DNA from: Plantago major
Taxonomy: Eukaryota > Streptophyta > Magnoliopsida > Lamiales > Plantaginaceae
Direction: 5' to 3'
Assembly: GCA_026545765.1 (NCBI GenBank)
Contig: CM048840.1
Coordinates: forward strand, 86,704,877-86,768,876
DNA length: 64,000 nucleotides
Shown here piece by piece: positions 22,577-34,500 of this stretch (positions are counted from its first letter, which is position 1; each line of letters begins with the position of its first letter). A program made the translations under genes and the position numbers. The notes under the pieces are model-generated. The model saw only the letters and a program-made list of their open reading frames with translations. It did not search any database and was not told the DNA's origin.

Positions 22577-23157
22577 ATGGCCATCACAGTCATTACTGAT
22601 GTGCCAGTCGAGGTCACTTTGTCGAATTCTCCACCTCGACAAGTGATAGAGGTCACTAAGCACATCATAGCTAGAGAGGGCGGAAGTATCCCACAGAGCA
22701 CCATTGACACACTACCAGCGGTGGTGAACCTGATAGAGATCCCCAAGCCCAAATGTTCCGGGAGCTTTGATTTGATAATCAGAATTGGCAACTCGGAAGA
22801 GACGGTTGGCATATTGGACACTGGGGATGGCGTCAATGTTATGCCATATAACCTGTATCAGGAGCTCGGACTGAGTGGACTGAAAGTCATGAAATCAATG
22901 GTTCAGCTTGCGGATGGTAGTTGGCGTAGACCAGTGGGTCTAGCTGAGAATGTTGCCATACGTTTAAAAGGCAGACATGTGCTCACCGATTTTGTCATTA
23001 CGCAGTCTTTGAGGGCTGAGCAGAGGACAGGGCTAGAGCTCGTATTACTTGGAAGGCCATTCTTGTTAGCGGTGAAGATGACGATCAATACGTACGAGCG
23101 TGTATACATGTTTGAGGTAAATGGGAAGCAGCATACACTGCAATCCCATATCCACTC
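22577..23157 (+). pseudogene. Athila-like aspartic protease, cut by element A
   Basis: Retropepsin-type protease: VGILDTGDGVNVMPYNLYQ has the DTG active site, followed by VQLADGSWRRPVG and LVLLGRPFLL, the usual family blocks. The open frame runs on into the LTR of copia A at 23158 and stops at 23231-23233, so its last 25 codons are LTR sequence. Reverse transcriptase would normally follow but is absent even across the insertion. Confidence 0.85.
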
Positions 23158-23894
23158 TGTTAGGAAATTTGTTAGATATTTTGTTAGAAATATCTGTTTA
23201 GATTTTGATCAGCAACATGATGACTTATCTTAGTCTCAGAAAGGTGATTAGTACTCTTGGTTCACTTGAACATTGTAAAAGAGGAAACCCACTAAGTATG
23301 ATAGTCTAGCTAATCTTGTATAGGATGTTAGATTTCAAAATGTAATTTTTATTTTATGAAGAGAAGACCAAGAAGAAGACATCCAAGCAGAACAAGTTCA
23401 ACGACATTGAAGATTTGAAGAAACTGCACAAGATTACTGAAATAGTTTTGCAGATACCTTGGTCAGATATCTTGAAGACACGAATAGTTTTAAACAAGCT
23501 GTGTCACAAGAGATATCTGAGAACTAGAAGGTTTTCTGAAAACCAGGAAAGTGCCCACAGATATCTACTCTCAGATACCTTGAGCCTTAACCACATTTCT
23601 GAAAAAGAAATATATTACAACAAAGTTGTTTCAATAAAGTGGTATCTGAAGATTAAAGATAAGGACGTGCAAAGAATCAGATAATACTAGTCTCTGATAC
23701 TGAGCATAGTTCCGTTGGCACTACAGGACAAAAAGTACAGTACAATGCATTTAATGCAAGGACATAGATGTCTGAATAAAAGCAACGGTACCTTCTGAAG
23801 AAGAAGACAAATCTACTGCAGTACTATACACAAAATCAATAGTTTGAATTTGATTTAAGCCTAACGGATACTATTCAACGGCATTAAAATTCAT

Positions 23895-23904
23895 CTATAA
23901 ATAT
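23895..23904 (+). promoter_or_regulatory. TATA box in element A LTR
   Basis: TATAAATATA about 740 bp into the LTR, also present in the 3' LTR and (reversed) in B, C and D. It is the likely promoter for the full-length element RNA. Confidence 0.6.
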
Positions 23905-24289
23905 AAATACTTAGACTACTTGAGAAGACACCTTGAACTCCATAAACACGCTGAACAACATATTCTCTCAAGCAAACTACTTATCCTCAAAGCTTTCTGT
24001 TGCGACCAAAGCTCCTGATCTTAAGTAGCACTAAAGTTCTAAGTGTCCTGATCCTAAACAAGCACTGCTATCTGTGAAAGAGTTGAATTGAAAGATCAAG
24101 TATCTGAGATTCATTCTCTTGAACATTTATCTAAGACTTGGGTCAGTAAAAAGAACAAGATACCATACATTGAAAAGTGTATTAAGTATACTTGATTCAC
24201 AGAGCTATCTGATTAACTGAAAAGTTATTAAAGAAGCTCATCTGACAACTCAAACCAAAACCAACACCATCACTGGCGTGGAGTACAGG

Positions 24290-24450
24290 AAGTACTTAGT
24301 TTGAGAAACTAAGGAATAACTCCAAGGTTATTGAGCACATGAAGTACTTAGCTTGGGAAGCTAGGGAATAGCTCAAAAGGTTTCGAGTCTGGGAAGTACT
24401 TGGTCAGGAAAGCGGGAACAACTCAGGGGGAACATTTGGTTGGGAACCAT
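24290..24450 (+). other. LTR stem-loop array
   Basis: Repeated GAAGTACT-led units each hold a short hairpin: CTTAGTTTGAGAAACTAAG (24295-24313), CTTAGCTTGGGAAGCTAGG (24347-24365), a weaker one near 24398-24418 and GGTTGGGAACC (about 24437-24447). The same array is found reversed in B (40225-40375, 54625-54770), C (60665-60805) and D (62905-63000). It lies downstream of the LTR TATA box, so it would be transcribed. Confidence 0.7.
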
Positions 24451-24796
24451 TTGTTTAAGGAATCTTAGAATATGATTTTTGTAAGGTGACCTCAATTATC
24501 TATTCTAGTGAATTCTAGGTCTTTGGAAGACCGAAGTGGATTAGTTGGAGGATTACGCCACCTCCAGATACCACTATACTTGTTGTGTTATTTACTTCTC
24601 TGTACTTACTTTTCACCAACACACACACACACTTTAATTATTTCTGCACTTATCTATCTTAAGTCTTCCGCGCTCTGAATCTAAGTATCAGATATCTACA
24701 CAGATATCTGAGAAATAGTTTTTATCGACAAAAGTTTTAAAAGACTATTCACCCCCCCCTCTAGTCTTTTACTTTGCCGTTATCTGGACCAACAAG

Positions 24797-24808
24797 TGGT
24801 ATCAGAGC
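24797..24808 (+). other. Element A primer binding site (tRNA-iMet)
   Basis: TGGTATCAGAGC, the usual initiator tRNA-Met site of plant copia elements, two bases after the LTR end. Confidence 0.95.
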
Positions 24809-24911
24809 AGGAGGTTCACAAGCCTTCTACGCTGAACCTAGATCCCCAGATAGGTGAAGGAACTTTGTCCATCTACGAGGACTATTTAATTTGTGTGTTA
24901 AGTGTGCAGGA

Positions 24912-27275
24912 ATGTCTCGGAGTGATGCACCCGTTCTCAATCAAGAGAACTACGAGAAATGGAAAAATAACATGATGCTCCACCTTGAAGCCATAAGTGA
25001 CGAAATGATCGAAGTAATAAAAAATGGCCCAATAGTCATTCAACAACTTAAACAAGTCATGGAGGTTTCTAATGGTAGAGACAGAGATCAAAGCGAAGGA
25101 TCTTCACAAACTGATGCGTCAACAAGTGGGAGATCTACTAGTCAAGTTATTTACGAACCAAAGCCCAGAGAACTCTGGACATCGGAAGATGCCAAGAGAA
25201 ATCGTCTGGATGGTTAAGCTCGTAATATCATCATCAGATCTACACCTGAGCACATACAGTGTAAACTGTGGGGTGCTAAAACGGCGAAAGTTGCCTGGCA
25301 ACTGATTGAAGAAATCTGTGCCGGAACTGAGAAAACCAAAGAAAACAAGTTCGAAGTTCTCAAGTTGAAATTTCAAAATTTCAAACAAGGACCCACTGAA
25401 ACTCTGGAAGAACTAGATTTCAGATTTACCACTCTCATGAGTGATATGGCAGCACTTGGGGAAAGCAACAGATACTCTCAGTCAGAAAAGATTAAGACTA
25501 TTGTCAGAAGTCTTAACCACAACTGGGAGCATACTAAATTCTTTTATTTTAATCAAGGTATGCCAAATATCACTCCAGTGGAACTCTTCTCACACCTTGC
25601 TACGGTTGATTATGAGACAACACAAAGAGAACAAACAACTAAAAAGTTGCAGAATATTGCTCTAGTTGCTCAAGGAACTTCTGAAAAGAAGAAAAGCAAG
25701 GAAGAGACTGAGGATGCTCTTGCTGCAAAGCAAATGAGCAAATATGTCAGTCGAGAAATTGAGAGAAGAAAAGCCAAAGAGAAGCTGAAAAAGCATCTAG
25801 GCTCAAACTATCACCAGTACAAAAATATGCAAAGCTCATCGAACAAGCCCATTTCGAGCATCATGTCTTGAGGAAGTAGAAATTGGAAGCGATATCGCTT
25901 CTATTGTCGAAACGGTCACTTCAAGAAGGATTGTCGCCTTCAACAAACTAAGGACAGGTGACAAGAAAGATAGAAGAATCTTCAGAAGAAGCCAGAAAGC
26001 TTTATTAACTGAAGAAAGAAAGAAAATCCAAACTCAACTGGAGACTATGAAACAGATTCTGAAGATGACAATTCAGATGACTCAATCTTACCATCACCAG
26101 AATTATGTGGAGTTACTCATGATATAATCGACTTCGGCCTCAAGAAGAATGAAATGTGTGGAGTTGCTGAGATTGACGATCCAAACATCTCTAACATAGA
26201 AATCTGTCTTATGGCTGATGAGGTAACACATACTTCTTGTTATACTTATGAAAGTGATGAAGAAGAAATAAAAGATCTAGAAAATCTCAGGAAAGATCTT
26301 GACATCTATGAAAGAGAATTTCTAATGATCCGAGCTAGAACCGAAAATCTTGAAGAAGAAAAGAATTCTCTTGCAAAGGAAAATTCTCAATTAGTTAAGA
26401 TATCTGAGAAAAAGGATGCTGAAAATGCATTTCTCAAAGCTCAGATATTTGAGACTGAAAAGTCACATAAAGAAGCAATGGCTGAATTACGAAAGAAATA
26501 TGAAGATCTTTTTTCTGAGAACAAGGAACTCAAAAGGAAAGAATTATCTTTTCAATCTTATGCCAAAGCTAGTGACACTCTTACTGAAGTACAATCTTAC
26601 TTAAGAGATCCTTCATAAAAGAAAGGACTTGGGCTGAATACACAGACAGAGTGTTCTATCACTCTGAATAAGAGTGAGGAAAGAAGAACATTTATAAGTA
26701 CTCAGCAAGATGGTTCCCATGCAATCTATAGTATCGGTCAGAAGACGAAGATTGTCGACAAAGGAAAAGCAGTTGCGACTAAAACTTTGTGGGAAAAACA
26801 AGTCAAAAATAAAACTGATGGGCACGTCTCTGAAAAGAAACACAACACTGAAAAGTGTAAACACCCACAGTGCTATGTCTCTCAAAAGGGTAAAATTGCA
26901 GGAGCTGGCAATTTCTCTCATGTCACTTTTTCTGGAAAGAAATTGGATCAACCAGAGACTAGCAAAGCTGCTGAGAAAAGATCTCAGTTAGCTTCAAGTG
27001 CTCGAAACGGTATTGGTTGTAAAGGCATTGGGAAACAACTTGCTCATGAATACAAACAAGAGCAAGAACGATGGCTAAAGGCTAGAATTGCTCAAAGCAA
27101 TTATCAGAAGTGGAAGTTGAATCAAGCCACTGGAAATCTGAATGCCAGGGCTAGAAGAAATCTGGCAAGGAAAGCTAAGTTTGCTGAAAAGCAAACTCAG
27201 AAACCTGACAGGTATCTGAAAGCACCAAATGGAGCATCTAGGAACACACCAAGAACACACCAAGGAAGAAAATAA
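24912..27275 (+). pseudogene. Element A gag with coiled coil, broken
   Basis: Capsid/nucleocapsid protein. Starts MSRSDAPVLNQENYEKWK and contains the copia gag block with WGAKTAKVAWQLIEEIC and LEELDFRFTTLMSDMAALG. A TAA at 25215-25217 replaces the Gln codon of B. The zinc knuckle near 25895-25935 (FYC..NGHFKKDC) has lost residues and frame. 26154-26618 is a long heptad-rich coiled coil ending in TAA (Glu codon in B's counterpart). A basic tail (RARRNLARKAKF) reaches 27275. A long coiled coil in gag is known in Sireviruses. Confidence 0.85.
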
Positions 27276-27439
27276 TTCTTAATAATGATAATCATTCAAT
27301 CAGAATTCCTCCTTATGTTCCTATCAGACAAAAGAATGTTCCAAGGAAATTCATTCAAAAATGGATTCCTACTGGAAGATTGTTTAGTCCTGATGGTTCC
27401 AACTGTAAATTGAGAACCTAATCTCCTGTTCCCTGTTAT

Positions 27440-27676
27440 GTGCAGAATGCTTCCTGGACTAAAGCACAATGGTTGTTTGATAGTGGATGCGGAAAGCACA
27501 TGACAGGAGACAAAGCAAATCTGGTCGATTACAAAGCTTACAACACAGGACCAGATATCAGATTTGCTGGAGGAGAATTAAATCCCTCTCTGGGATTTGG
27601 CAACGTCAAATTGGGAACATTAACAATCACTAACGTATTACATGTTAAGGATTTAAATACAATCTATTTAGCATGA
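27440..27676 (+). pseudogene. Element A aspartic protease
   Basis: WLFDSGCGKHMTGDKANL carries the DSG active site of copia proteases. The frame ends in TGA at 27674-27676 at the entry to integrase, which continues in another frame from 27673. It would cut Gag-Pol. Confidence 0.8.
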
Positions 27677-29559
27677 GCCAGTTTGCAGACAAAGGTTTTA
27701 CTATAAAATTCAAAGCAAAATACTGCAAACTAATTGACAATGAGTCAAAGCAGACAGTCTTGGTTGCTCGGCGGAAAGGCAATCTTTATGTTGCCGATTG
27801 GGCATCTGCCACAACTGAAGAATGTCTCATGGTGAGTCAATCTGGTCACCTGGAGAAACCTTGGTTATGGCACAAAAGAATGAGTCACTTGAACTTCAAA
27901 ACTCTGAACAAACTTGCCAAGAAAGAGTTAGTGGTTGGCCCTCCCAAAACGTCTTTCAGAAAGGATGATATCTGTTCTACATGTCAGATGGGGAAACAAT
28001 CCAAAATCTCTTTCAAGTCCAAAACTAGACACTCTAGTGTTAGACCACTGCAACTACTACATATGGATCTTTTTGAATCATCTGTAACTAGTTATGCAGG
28101 AAAGAAGTATGGTCTGGTTGTTGTAGATGACTTCTCAAGATTCACTTGGGTTGTCGTTCTGAAACACAAATCTGATGCCAGGGTGGAGATACCAAACTTG
28201 CTGAAAAAGCTTGAAGTCATGAAAAATGACAAGGTATCTGCAATCAAAACAGACCATGGTACTGAGTTTGTCAACCAGTACATAAAGGAGTTTTGTACCT
28301 GCAAAGGTATACAACACCAACTTTCCTCTGTAAGAACACCTCAACAAAATAGTATTGCAGAAAGGAAAAACAGAACCCTTAAAGAAGCTGCAAGGACGAT
28401 GCTAATGACCTTTGAAATAAGTGAAATTTATTGGGTTGAAGCTGTAAACACAGCCTGCTACACTCAGAACAGATGTTTGATAAACAAAAACCATGACAAG
28501 ACCCCTTATGAAATCTTGGTTGGTAGACCCCCTAATATCAAACATCTGAGAGTATTTGGTTGTAGATGTTTTGTTCTAAACAATGGAAAAGATTATCTGA
28601 GAACATTTCAACCAAAGGCAGATGAAAGTGTATTTCTTGGATATTCCACGAATAGCAAAGCCTACAGAATTTACAACAAAAGAACAAAGAAAATTGAAGA
28701 ATCAGTTCATGTTGTATTCTATGAAGGAAGCAAGAAAACACCTCCTAATGATGAACTCTCAGAAAGGTTCAAAGAACTAATGTTGAGAGATCCTGAAGAA
28801 GAATCCTCAGAAAGGAGAAACATCATTACGGAAAGTGAGGATGACTCTGACGTAGAAAAGCATGAAGTGCCTAGTAACAACAAGATGACTCACAAACATG
28901 ATGAAGAATTTCCTATGAAACTTCCAGAAATGGAAACTGAAGATGTTCATCATGGAGCTATCTCTGGAAATAATCTCTCTGAAAGACATGTTCCAGATAG
29001 CTCAAACGTTGAACAAGTGTCAGACATTAATTGCCCTTCTGAGGAGCAAAATGTCTTAGATACTGAAAAAGTATCAAATCAAAATCCCAGTGATTCTCAT
29101 TCAAATCATTTGGATATTGATCCTACTAGCACTAAACCTATGATGAGATGGATCAAGGATCATCCTGCAAAAGATGTGATTGGACCAATTAATCAAGGTG
29201 TTAGGACTAGGAGAGCAATAGCTGAAAATGCTAATTCTCTCTTTGGATGTTTCATCTCAAATATTGAACCCAAAAATATAGAAGAAGCATTAGGAGACCA
29301 AGACTGGATATCTGCAATGCAAGAAGAGCTGGATCAATTTGAGAGAAACAAAGTCTGGAAATTAGTTCCATTCATGGAAGGAATATCTGTGGTTGGAACT
29401 AAATGGGTTTTCAGAAACAAAATGAATGAATCTGGTGAAATAACCAGAAACAAAGCAAGATTGGTTGCCAAGGGATTTACCCAGACTGAAGGATTAGATT
29501 TTGATGAGTCATATGCACGGTTGCAGATTGGATGCAATAAGACTCTTTCTAGCCTTTGA
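27673..29559 (+). pseudogene. Element A integrase and start of reverse transcriptase
   Basis: Longest open frame in A (628 codons). The HHCC motif is present: HKRMSHLNFKTLNKLAKKE and CSTCQMGKQ. The DDE core has MDLFESS, VVVDDFSRFTW, TDHGTEFVNQY and SIAERKNRTLKEA. A Ser/Glu-rich linker leads to reverse transcriptase: [39 protein letters not shown]. It breaks at about 29517, where [10 protein letters not shown] of B has lost bases, and stops at 29557-29559. The integrase half looks intact. Confidence 0.88.
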
Positions 29560-30795
29560 CTCATAAAGATTTTAAAGTTTATCAGATGGATGTCAAAAGT
29601 GCATTCTTGAACGGTGAACTTGCAGAAGAAGTTTATGTTGAGCAACCACCTGGCTTTGAAGTTTCCTCAGAAAGTAGAATGGTCTATAAACTCTGAAGCT
29701 CATATGGATGAACAGGCTCCAAGAGCATGGTATGACACTTTGGCCAAATACCTTCTGGAAAGTGGTTTCAAGAAAGGTGAAGTTGATAAAACTTTATTTA
29801 CCTTAAACTATGATGGGAAACTACTCTTAGTTCAAGTATATGTTGATGACATCATATTTGGATATAAGGACAAGCAACTTTGTAATGACTTTGCAAATCT
29901 CATGAAAAGTAAGTTTGAGATGAGCATGATCGGAGAAATGAATTATTTTCTAGGATTGCAAGTCAAGCAACTCAATGATGGAATATTCATTAGTCAAACA
30001 AAGTATGCAAAAGATATGCTCACAAAATTCAATCTTAAGCCTTCTGAAAAGAATGCTAAGATACCTATGAGCATTGGAACCAAAATGACCTATACTGAAT
30101 CAGACAAGAGTGTTGAAGAACATAAGTATAGGAAATTGATAGGTTCACTACTTTACCTCACTGCAAGTAGACCTGATATTAAATACGCCGTTGGAGTGTG
30201 TGCTAGATTTCAGACAAATCCGATGCAAACACACTACAACATTGCTATGAAAATATTAAGGTATGTAAAAGGTACAATAGATGTAGAATTGTGGTATCCT
30301 AAAGAAAGCGGATTGAGTTTAGCTGGGTACTCAGACGCTGATTATGCTGGATCACTGCTTGATAGGAAAAGCACCTCAGGAACTTGTCAGATTCTGGGTA
30401 CTAGACTTATCTCATGGTTTAGCAAGAAGCAAAACTCAATTGCAACATCTACCACAGAGGCTGAATATATTGCTGCTGGTTGTTGTGCAACAAAAATTAT
30501 GTGGATACAACAACAACTTAAAGACTATGGACTCATTGAAGAGAAAACTCCCATTTTATGTGACAACACAAGTGCTATTGCAATTACACAGAATCCTAAA
30601 TTTCATGCCAGAACAAAGCATATTGATGTTAGACATCACTTCATCAGAGACCATGTTGAAAGAGGCCATATAGAGATACTCAAGATTGGCACTGAAACCA
30701 ACTTGCAGATATCTTCACTAAGCCACTACAAGAAAGTAGATTCTTAGCCTTAAGACATAGTCTTGGACTAATGGAACTACCAATGAACTAAAAGA
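29560..30795 (+). pseudogene. Element A reverse transcriptase C-terminal part and RNase H
   Basis: [16 protein letters not shown] lies at about 29583-29630, with frame changes near 29690. Then [13 protein letters not shown] and the catalytic YVDDIIFG (about 29840-29863), YFLGLQVKQ, and RNase H with GYSDADYAG, STSGTCQ, STTEAEYIA, CDNTSAIAI and ARTKHIDVRHH. The ORF ends at 30747 in a shifted frame; the family's C-terminus (LADIFTKPLQESRF-like) is read in another frame to about 30790. Catalytic residues are present but the frame is not continuous. Confidence 0.85.
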
Positions 30796-30804
30796 GTTCA
30801 GGAA

Positions 30805-30851
30805 TCTGGAACGGGCATCCAGAGAAGAGGTATCTGGAACGGGCATCCAGA
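30805..30851 (+). repeat. Tandem hairpin repeats between pol and ORF3, element A
   Basis: Two copies of TCTGGAACGGGCATCCAGA (30805-30823, 30833-30851). Each is a perfect 6-bp stem (TCTGGA/TCCAGA) around a 7-base loop, with a third degenerate copy near 30874. B has three such units at the same place. Confidence 0.85.
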
Positions 30852-31388
30852 GAAGAGAAAAGAAATGCAGGCAGGTATCCGGAAGTCAAAAGGCTAAAGA
30901 ACAAAAGGCGACTTAAGATCTACAAACGGAACTCAGATATCTGAATCACTCTATAAACGGTGAACACAAAGGAGAATAGTACAACTTTCAGCAGTCAACT
31001 ACTCTCTTGAAATTCGCATTATTTCTATCTTGATGAAAAACTTGGAAAAATCCTAAGTATAAGACAGATTCAGATGCAAACAGTGTTCTTGGTCATACAC
31101 AAACGTGATTCAGATAGCTAATAGCCAAAATTCATTAAATGGGCACAATTACACTTGTTGATTGTGATCATTCTTTGAAAAGATGCAATGGTGACCCTTG
31201 ATGAAATTAAGCGATTGATCTATACGGTGGAAATTAATTCACAGTAAATAGTGGACTGTAAAAAAAAATTCTGACAAAGCCCACTTTGCATTTAATGCCG
31301 AACTAGCTTTTGCTCACGCACGCTGCAAATCACAGATACGTACACACAAAATCAATTTGTATGTATTTGTCTGTTGAGATTCTATTGC

Positions 31389-31398
31389 TATATATATA
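31389..31398 (+). promoter_or_regulatory. TATA box upstream of ORF3, element A
   Basis: CTATATATATAGG centred here, 197 bp before the ORF3 ATG, followed by a CT-rich leader. The same sequence stands 181 bp before ORF3 in B. This suggests ORF3 may be transcribed from its own promoter. Confidence 0.55.
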
Positions 31399-31585
31399 GG
31401 ATTTTGGCAAAAGAAATCACTTTCGCCTAATCCAAAATTCAGACTTGCACAAAAATAGCAAAACCTTCTCTTGATTCTCTGCAAATCTTCTACAATCTCT
31501 GCAAATCAAGATTAAGTTTTTCTGCAAAGAATTACTAAATCAAATCTCTTTCAAACACCAATCCAAATCTACACTATATAAAGAG

Positions 31586-34500
31586 ATGGCCCCAAAGAAT
31601 TCTTCTACATGAAATCTCAATCCTCCTTTGATGCTCGAAAAGTAAGCACCGAGTTGGTTATTGTGAGCAACAATTTGGTAGGAGATTTTAATCGACCATT
31701 GGACTTCAAATCACAAAATGATTTGGGGTGGTGCCATGGTTGAGGAATACCTCACTCTACAATTGAAAACAAACCGTGTAAAGCGATTCTTGACATGCTT
31801 GAAAAGGCACAAATCAAGGGTTTTCTATCTGCTCGCCCAAGTGGAATTTCGTCACTCGATGTGTTGGAATTCTACAACAACTCCAGGATAATTTCTTGTG
31901 TTTCTGAAGGCCTTTGCAATAGTATCATCAAAACCTCGGTCAAGGAAAGGAAATCCTTCTGGACTTAACAACTTTCTGTAAGTTGTTTGAGTTTCAAAAT
32001 CTTGAAAAGGATTTTGAAATAAACACCAAGGACGATGATCTCCTTGAAGGTGTTAAAGAACTGTGCAGTGACGTGTGTGATCTTGAAAAATCAGATACAC
32101 CCACTGAATTCAAGCTTCGACATCGAACGGACATCGATGGTTCCTTTGGGATGTATTGCTTGCATTCTTCACAGATGCTTTGATGGTCTACAAGGAGGTC
32201 TTGACGGATAAGCCAAGAACGATGGATCATGATGTTCTTCTTGAATCAACAAGAAAACTTTGGAAAACCCTTTTAAGCGGGAAAATGCGCCTTCATGAAG
32301 TTTGTGAAGAAGATTCAAGGCTTGAGCCTAAAATCGTAAAGGACTAGCTGAGCCAAAGGCCACAGAGCTATGGTGCGAAGATATGCTACTTCTTTGGAGA
32401 AGCTTGGCATTGAGCTCGGAGGCAATTTGAAATAGCCAACAGTAACCTACTCTACAAATATGAGTTACAAACTTGTTGAAAAAGGTTACTGGGTCTCAGA
32501 AAGGTTCTAAGAAGCAAAAGTCTGAAAAGGTATCTGAAGAAAAGGTTGCGACCAAGAAGCCCAGAACTTCAAGAAAGAAGTTTGCTGGCAAATCAGAAGA
32601 CATACCCATTGAGGTTGTCGATTCTCAGATATCTGCAGGCATTGCCGATGAACTGATAAAGGCAGATGAACTCATCAATGCTGCAAAAGAGTTATCAACT
32701 ACTGAACAAGTAGACTCAGCAAGAGAAAGTGCTTTCAGAAATGTGAAGACTATTGTAGAAAGCCTTGCTGATGAACTCATAAATGCTGCCAAAAGTGGTG
32801 AAAAACACCAAGCCCTATCTGCAGAAACTGCAGGAGTAATGGACCAATCAGTTCCTAATGCTAATGAAAGCTCTGACGATGAAGATGAGAAGCTAGTCAT
32901 CTCTCAAGTCCTAGAAAGAACAAAAAGGGCTAAGGTTACTAAAATAGTAACTGGTGAAAAGGTTTCTGAAGAACCTACACCTCAGGTTGTTGAACAAGCA
33001 CCTATAGCAAAGGTTGTTGGTGCAAACACATCATCAGGGAACGTTTCTTACGCACAACTTCAAAAAGCCCTGATGAGTGGTATTTTAGTGCTAGCAGATG
33101 CTGATGGAAATGCCACATCTAAAAATCTGGAAGAACACTCTACTGACCAATCTTCTGCTTCCAGACAACCACAACAACCACAACCACAACAGCCACAAGT
33201 GGTTGATGAAATGGTAAATGAACTCCATTTTGAATTACCAGCAATCTGTATCTTTGAAGAAAATCACGCAAAAGCGGGTTCCCCGACTCGATGAGAGGAT
33301 CAAACCGAGATATCTACTCGGAATGATCAACTGGGGAGAAGCTGAGTTGCACACTCGGGAAAGGTGTGAAGTACGAAACTTCAAACAAAGAAGTGTTCTT
33401 TGGAACAAGAAGACCAAAGTATAGAAGGTCACGAGTTTGAGACCAATCGACTGACATGGATCAGTGAGTTAACTCTGTAAAAACAAGAGGAAGCTGGGAA
33501 GCTTGCCTCAGAAACTGAGAAGGAGGTTACCCCAACCTCACCTCTTAAGAAATCTGAGCCTGTGCCACAGGCTCCAACTGAGAAAGAGGAAGATAAGGCA
33601 AAAATGCCAGAAAAGAACCCAGAAACCAACAAGGTTTCTGAAGAACACATCATTGAGCCTTCCCATATGAAGGCTCACTCAGAAGTAGAAGTGCAAGGGG
33701 ACAGAGTTGCGACATCCCACACTATGGAAATTGATGAGGCATCAAGGCCTTCATCACAAGAAAAGATTCAGAGGCGCACAGTCTACGAGACAAGTATCTG
33801 AGCCTCCCATGGAGGTTCAAGAAAGAAAGGTTGATGACGACCAGACTTCCAAGTCTCCGCCTCACAACAAGATATCTGAGACACCAATTGTCTCAGTAGC
33901 ACAAGTCTCTGAGCCTGAAGTACTTACTCAGGCTCAAACAAGTGCAAAGCAGGCTCCCAATGATGAGAAAAGGGACCTACTTCCCTTCTTCAAAGCTCAA
34001 ACCCTGCCAAAGCATATACAATGCTTTAAGAAATGGCAAAGGTTAAGGTGCTCTGATCTCTCTGAAATATTGAGAATCACAGATCAACCAACCAGACGAG
34101 CACGAGCTCTTGACTTGGAGACATATATCCATGCAATGTTCCCTACCGAGCGATTACGATTCGACTTTATTGCATAAGGATTTCTCCAGAGAAGTGGCGC
34201 ACAGTTTGATACAAGCCTTTGAACAGGCAGATGGTCAGACAAGATTATAGATGGCATTCAAGCCAGTTCTGCCCCAGACTCTGCAATTTATACCTTCTGA
34301 ACAAGAAGAGGTTAATGGGCAGAAGATCACTATTGCTAAAGTGATCAATCTTGTATCTGAAGATGATGAGGAGGAAGAGATAAACGAAAACGACTTCGAT
34401 GAACCTCCCACTGATCATCACCAAAAGGATGACACAGACAAAAAGGATGATGATGATGCCCCTGCACCAGGGACCGGAGGAATTTCACAAAGAAATCATG

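Larger units (their letters stand above)
23158..24794 (+). repeat. Element A 5' LTR
   Basis: TGTTAGGAAATTTG to CTGGACCAACA, followed after two bases by the primer site. It contains a TATA-like promoter, an array of stem-loops (24290-24450), a CA repeat and a C-run near the end. This copy retains the CTG/CAG words that are collapsed in the 3' LTR. Confidence 0.95.

Noticed and set aside
24290-24450. Regularly spaced repeats that might suggest a CRISPR-like array.
   Set aside because: Plant nuclear DNA, only three or four diverged hairpin units inside an LTR.
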